Shown: piece by piece, positions 30,515 through 32,776 of the stretch
Numbering within the stretch: the stretch's first letter is position 1
How the letters are laid out: each line of letters begins with the position of its first letter
Source: Hydrogenophilales bacterium 12-61-10
Lineage (GTDB): Bacteria; Pseudomonadota; Gammaproteobacteria; Burkholderiales; Thiobacillaceae
Reading direction: 5' to 3'
Assembly (NCBI GenBank): GCA_002279795.1
Contig: NCCT01000004.1
Coordinates: forward strand, 1-32,776
Length of the DNA stretch: 32,776 nucleotides
Made by a program: the position numbers and the translations under genes
Notes under the pieces: model-generated
Databases searched by the model: none
What the model saw: only the letters and a program-made list of their open reading frames with translations
Told to the model about the DNA's origin: nothing

Positions 30515-30869
30515 GATTTTGGTTGGGTGTGAGCTGCAAGGACCATGAATTGTCCGGTGCAGGCACTCTTTTGCCAGCAAAATATCCGTGGATCAGGGAA
30601 ACCAGACGTTTTTGATGCAAGCATCTTTCTAATTACCTCTGCGGCACCTTGCACGTGCCTTTCACAATTTGAAACCTGAGGCCATGAGTTTCTCATCTCA
30701 TGGAAGGGATTCGTTGGTTGGTCCTTGGCCCAGAAACGTACAGCACTTCAATGCCTGACGTGGACGCAGGCTAAAAGCGCATAGATTTTGAGGCACGCCG
30801 TTGGAAGAACGTTCACGCAGAGACGCAACGCCCGTGCGGAGTTCAATCCTCCTGGAAACTGCCAGCCGC
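30515..30869. other. Intergenic stretch without a recognisable gene
   Basis: No convincing ORF, RNA gene or repeat is seen in these 355 bases. The promoter of the minus-strand two-gene operon should lie here, but I could not identify it. Confidence 0.5.
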
Positions 30870-31097
30870 TTATTTCGACACGTCCTTTTTCTTCACCGGG
30901 TAGGAGCCGGGAGATTTGGCGAATTTTTGCATGCAGTCCACACAGCAGAAGGAAACAAAGCCTTCATCCGTCTTCACCCGATAGATCGGACGCGAGGCTT
31001 TGTGGTCCACCGGGCATTCATCATTGATGGGCCAAGCGGCGAATACGGTGGCGGTCATGGCTAGACTAAGCAGCAAAGGAGCGAGAAGCGTTTTCAT
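30870..31097 (-). CDS. Small secreted YHS-like domain protein
   Basis: A 75-residue protein. The ATG at 31097 gives MKTLLAPLLLSLAMTATVFAA, a signal peptide. The mature part has four Cys (28, 51, 52, 55) in CPVDHK and SFCCVDCMQKF, ending in KSPGSYP, which resembles YHS-type metal-binding domains. It may bind a metal ion in the periplasm. It lies divergent from the permease pair; whether they share a function is not known. Confidence in the family is moderate because the domain is short. Confidence 0.65.
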   Translation of the reverse strand: MKTLLAPLLLSLAMTATVFAAWPINDECPVDHKASRPIYRVKTDEGFVSFCCVDCMQKFAKSPGSYPVKKKDVSK

Positions 31098-31515
31098 GGA
31101 TGGAGTCGAGTTGGAGTTGGTGCGCGTTACCTCATCAACGTACCTGCACCCCATCCTCATAGGCCATCGCAAATCCTGCTCACGGATGCGCAAGGCAGGC
31201 ACAATGCGGCTCTATTTTTGCTCGATGTCGAGGATCGGTGGTGGCGGTCCGTCAAACAGCTTGCTCAAATCAAATTCCCCATTGCAGCCCCCCCAGCGCT
31301 GTTTCGAACGCTCATTCATGCACCATTCCACCATAACCGCCACCCAAAGGCAATCTCATTTCTGAATTCCGATGTCCCTCCGTTCCTTTTATCGCAGCGC
31401 CGGCTACGTATTCGTCATTCGACATTCCGCATTCGTCATTCCACATTCCACTTCCCCGTTCTTTCCCGCTTGAACCCGCCTTCTCGTCGCGTTTAGACAT
31501 TTCTACACCAACCAC
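31098..31515. other. Intergenic region between the YHS-like gene and the permease
   Basis: No convincing gene is seen in these 418 bases. It should carry divergent promoters for the YHS-like gene and the permease. It contains a CATTC-rich tandem repeat at 31410-31451. Confidence 0.5.
31410..31451. repeat. Two-copy 21-bp CATTC-rich tandem repeat
   Basis: Two 21-base units, both starting attcgtcattc, agree at 19 of 21 positions. Similar cattcgtcattc strings are common between genes in Verrucomicrobia and Planctomycetes, from my memory of such genomes. Confidence 0.65.
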
Positions 31516-32502
31516 ATGATTTTTCTAGCCGATCTGCCCGCACCCAGCCGCATGGGGGACATCCTCATGGCCTTCCTGAGTATTGTCTTCGAAGGCGCTC
31601 CCTACATTCTCATCGGTACGATTTTTTCCGGAATTATTGATGCCTTCCTACCAGCCAAGCTGCTGGACCGGGTGCTCCCGAAGAACAAGGTGCTGGCGAC
31701 GCTGATCGCGGGATTCCTCGGGCTGGTGTTTCCGGTGTGCGAGTGCGCGGTGGTGCCGGTGATCCGGCGTCTGGTGCAAAAGGGCCTGCCTCTGTCCTGT
31801 GCGGTGACGTACATGCTTTCGGCACCGATTATGAACCCCATCGTGGCTATCAGCACACTGACGGCGTTCAAGGAGTTCCAGGGCCTGACCTGGGCCACAG
31901 CGGGCAATGCGACGATGACGATCGCACGTCTTTCGCTCGGCTACCTCGTGGCGGTGATCGTCGGTCTCGTCGTGCTGCGCTTCAAACCGGGCCAGGTGCT
32001 GCGTGCCAGCATCGCCAACAAGATCGCCAATACTGATGCGGCTGCTGACGATCATGTCCACGCGCCTGCCGCCAGCTTCAATGGCAAACTGGTGCATGCC
32101 ATGCGTAGTTCCATGCGCGATTTCCTCGACACAGCGATGTATTTCGCCATCGGCGTGGTGATCACCTCAGTTTTCAATACGCAGATCAACCAGTCCCTGT
32201 TGAACACCGTGGCGGGCAACGACTGGCTGGCCATCCCTTCGCTCATGGGGCTGGCCATCGTGCTCTCCCTCTGCAGCACCTCGGACGCCTTCATCGCCGC
32301 GCCGATGACCGCTTTCTCCATGGCCGCCAAGCTGGCATTCCTAGTCTTCGGACCGATGATGGACATCAAGCTCCTGTTCATGTACTCCAGCGTCTTCCAG
32401 CGCAAGGTGGTCGTATCTTTCCTGATCGGACTTTTCATCCTCATCGGCCTGCTCTCCGGGCCATGGATGAGCTTGGTTCAACATCTATCCATCAAACCCT
32501 AA
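31516..32502 (+). CDS. YraQ/DUF318-type permease
   Basis: A 328-residue integral membrane protein with about eight membrane segments in two blocks separated by a hydrophilic, His-containing loop near residues 175-195 (ADDHVHAPAA). Family marks are the Cys pair in FPVCECAVVPVIRRL (Cys75, Cys77) and the second-half motif LCSTSDAFIAAPM. Members are called permeases but their substrate is mostly unproven; metal or oxyanion transport is suspected. It is followed six bases later by the TIGR03943-type partner, the usual pairing. No good ribosome-binding site is seen before the ATG. Confidence 0.85.
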   Translation: MIFLADLPAPSRMGDILMAFLSIVFEGAPYILIGTIFSGIIDAFLPAKLLDRVLPKNKVLATLIAGFLGLVFPVCECAVVPVIRRLVQKGLPLSCAVTYMLSAPIMNPIVAISTLTAFKEFQGLTWATAGNATMTIARLSLGYLVAVIVGLVVLRFKPGQVLRASIANKIANTDAAADDHVHAPAASFNGKLVHAMRSSMRDFLDTAMYFAIGVVITSVFNTQINQSLLNTVAGNDWLAIPSLMGLAIVLSLCSTSDAFIAAPMTAFSMAAKLAFLVFGPMMDIKLLFMYSSVFQRKVVVSFLIGLFILIGLLSGPWMSLVQHLSIKP

Positions 32503-32508
32503 ATCGCC

Positions 32509-32776
32509 ATGAGTGGAACCCGCACCCTCGTTCATCTTCTCAGTGTCGCCATGCTCTTGCTCTGGGGCGGCGTGATGCTGTACTTCTACATCAGCGGTCG
32601 TCTGACGAACTACCTGCCGCCGGACGGCATCTTCCGCCCCATGGTGCTCGTGTCCGGCATCGGTCTCGCCGTGCTGGGCCTCTTCAATCTGCTGACCATG
32701 GGAGCCGAGGACGCGGGCTGCGAAGGCCATGATCACGGTCACTCGCACGATGATCACGACCACGAGGATTGCGGTC
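32509..32776 (+). CDS. TIGR03943/DUF1980-type partner of the permease, N-terminal part (partial)
   Basis: Only 89 codons are in the window. Two membrane segments (LLSVAMLLLWGGVMLYFYI and MVLVSGIGLAVLGLFNLLTM) are followed by a His/Asp-rich stretch, GHDHGHSHDDHDHEDC, likely to bind a metal such as zinc. The pattern fits the TIGR03943 family, which is regularly encoded next to YraQ-type permeases. The gene starts six bases after the permease stop and runs off the right edge. Confidence 0.75.
   Translation, partial: MSGTRTLVHLLSVAMLLLWGGVMLYFYISGRLTNYLPPDGIFRPMVLVSGIGLAVLGLFNLLTMGAEDAGCEGHDHGHSHDDHDHEDCG

Noticed and set aside
31400-31460. Possible CRISPR-like repeats
   Set aside because: Only two adjacent 21-base units without spacers, and no cas genes.

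Overview
The window holds two pieces of DNA that probably do not belong together. Positions 1 to about 27,050 look like a high-GC betaproteobacterial chromosome at its replication-origin cluster. The gene order is rpmH-rnpA-yidC-mnmE on the + strand facing dnaA-dnaN-gyrB on the - strand, with recF and yidD missing. I would guess Nitrosomonadales (Thiobacillus-like), with low confidence. From about 27,050 to the end the genes look like Verrucomicrobia/Planctomycetes: a LamG-type lectin-fold protein, a parallel beta-helix protein, a YHS-like protein and a permease with a His-rich partner. Two oppositely oriented ORFs both lose their natural C-termini at the junction, so it is most likely an assembly chimera, or less likely a real recombination point.

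Positions 1-14,150 are a phage-defence island read entirely on the - strand and placed directly downstream of gyrB. It is a BREX type 1-like operon: a WYL regulator (brxR), brxA, brxB, brxC and pglX, then a large UvrD-like helicase with an inserted nuclease-like domain and a Upf1/Dna2-like helicase. Genes overlap or are separated by a few bases, which suggests one transcript. pglZ and brxL, expected for type 1 BREX, are not in view and could lie beyond the left edge. Two lesions suggest the locus is damaged or switched off: a frameshift near the 3' end of pglX, and an IS3-family element (positions 1-94, continuing off the window) that cuts off the end of the Upf1-like helicase. A 16-17 bp inverted repeat upstream of brxR is a strong candidate operator. 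Three spaced repeats and a terminal TGT next to the gyrB stop codon look like one end of a transposon.

Positions 14,152-25,041 are housekeeping DNA: gyrB, dnaN, dnaA, a likely oriC with DnaA boxes, rpmH, rnpA (with no normal start codon for its conserved N-terminus), yidC, mnmE and an MsbA-like ABC exporter. A DEAD-box RNA helicase (RhlE type) with a long 5' leader follows, and is cut by the junction near 27,054.

Positions 27,055-32,776 hold a two-gene secreted-protein operon on the - strand, a small secreted YHS-like protein, and a + strand pair encoding a YraQ/DUF318-type permease and the start of its TIGR03943/DUF1980-type partner.
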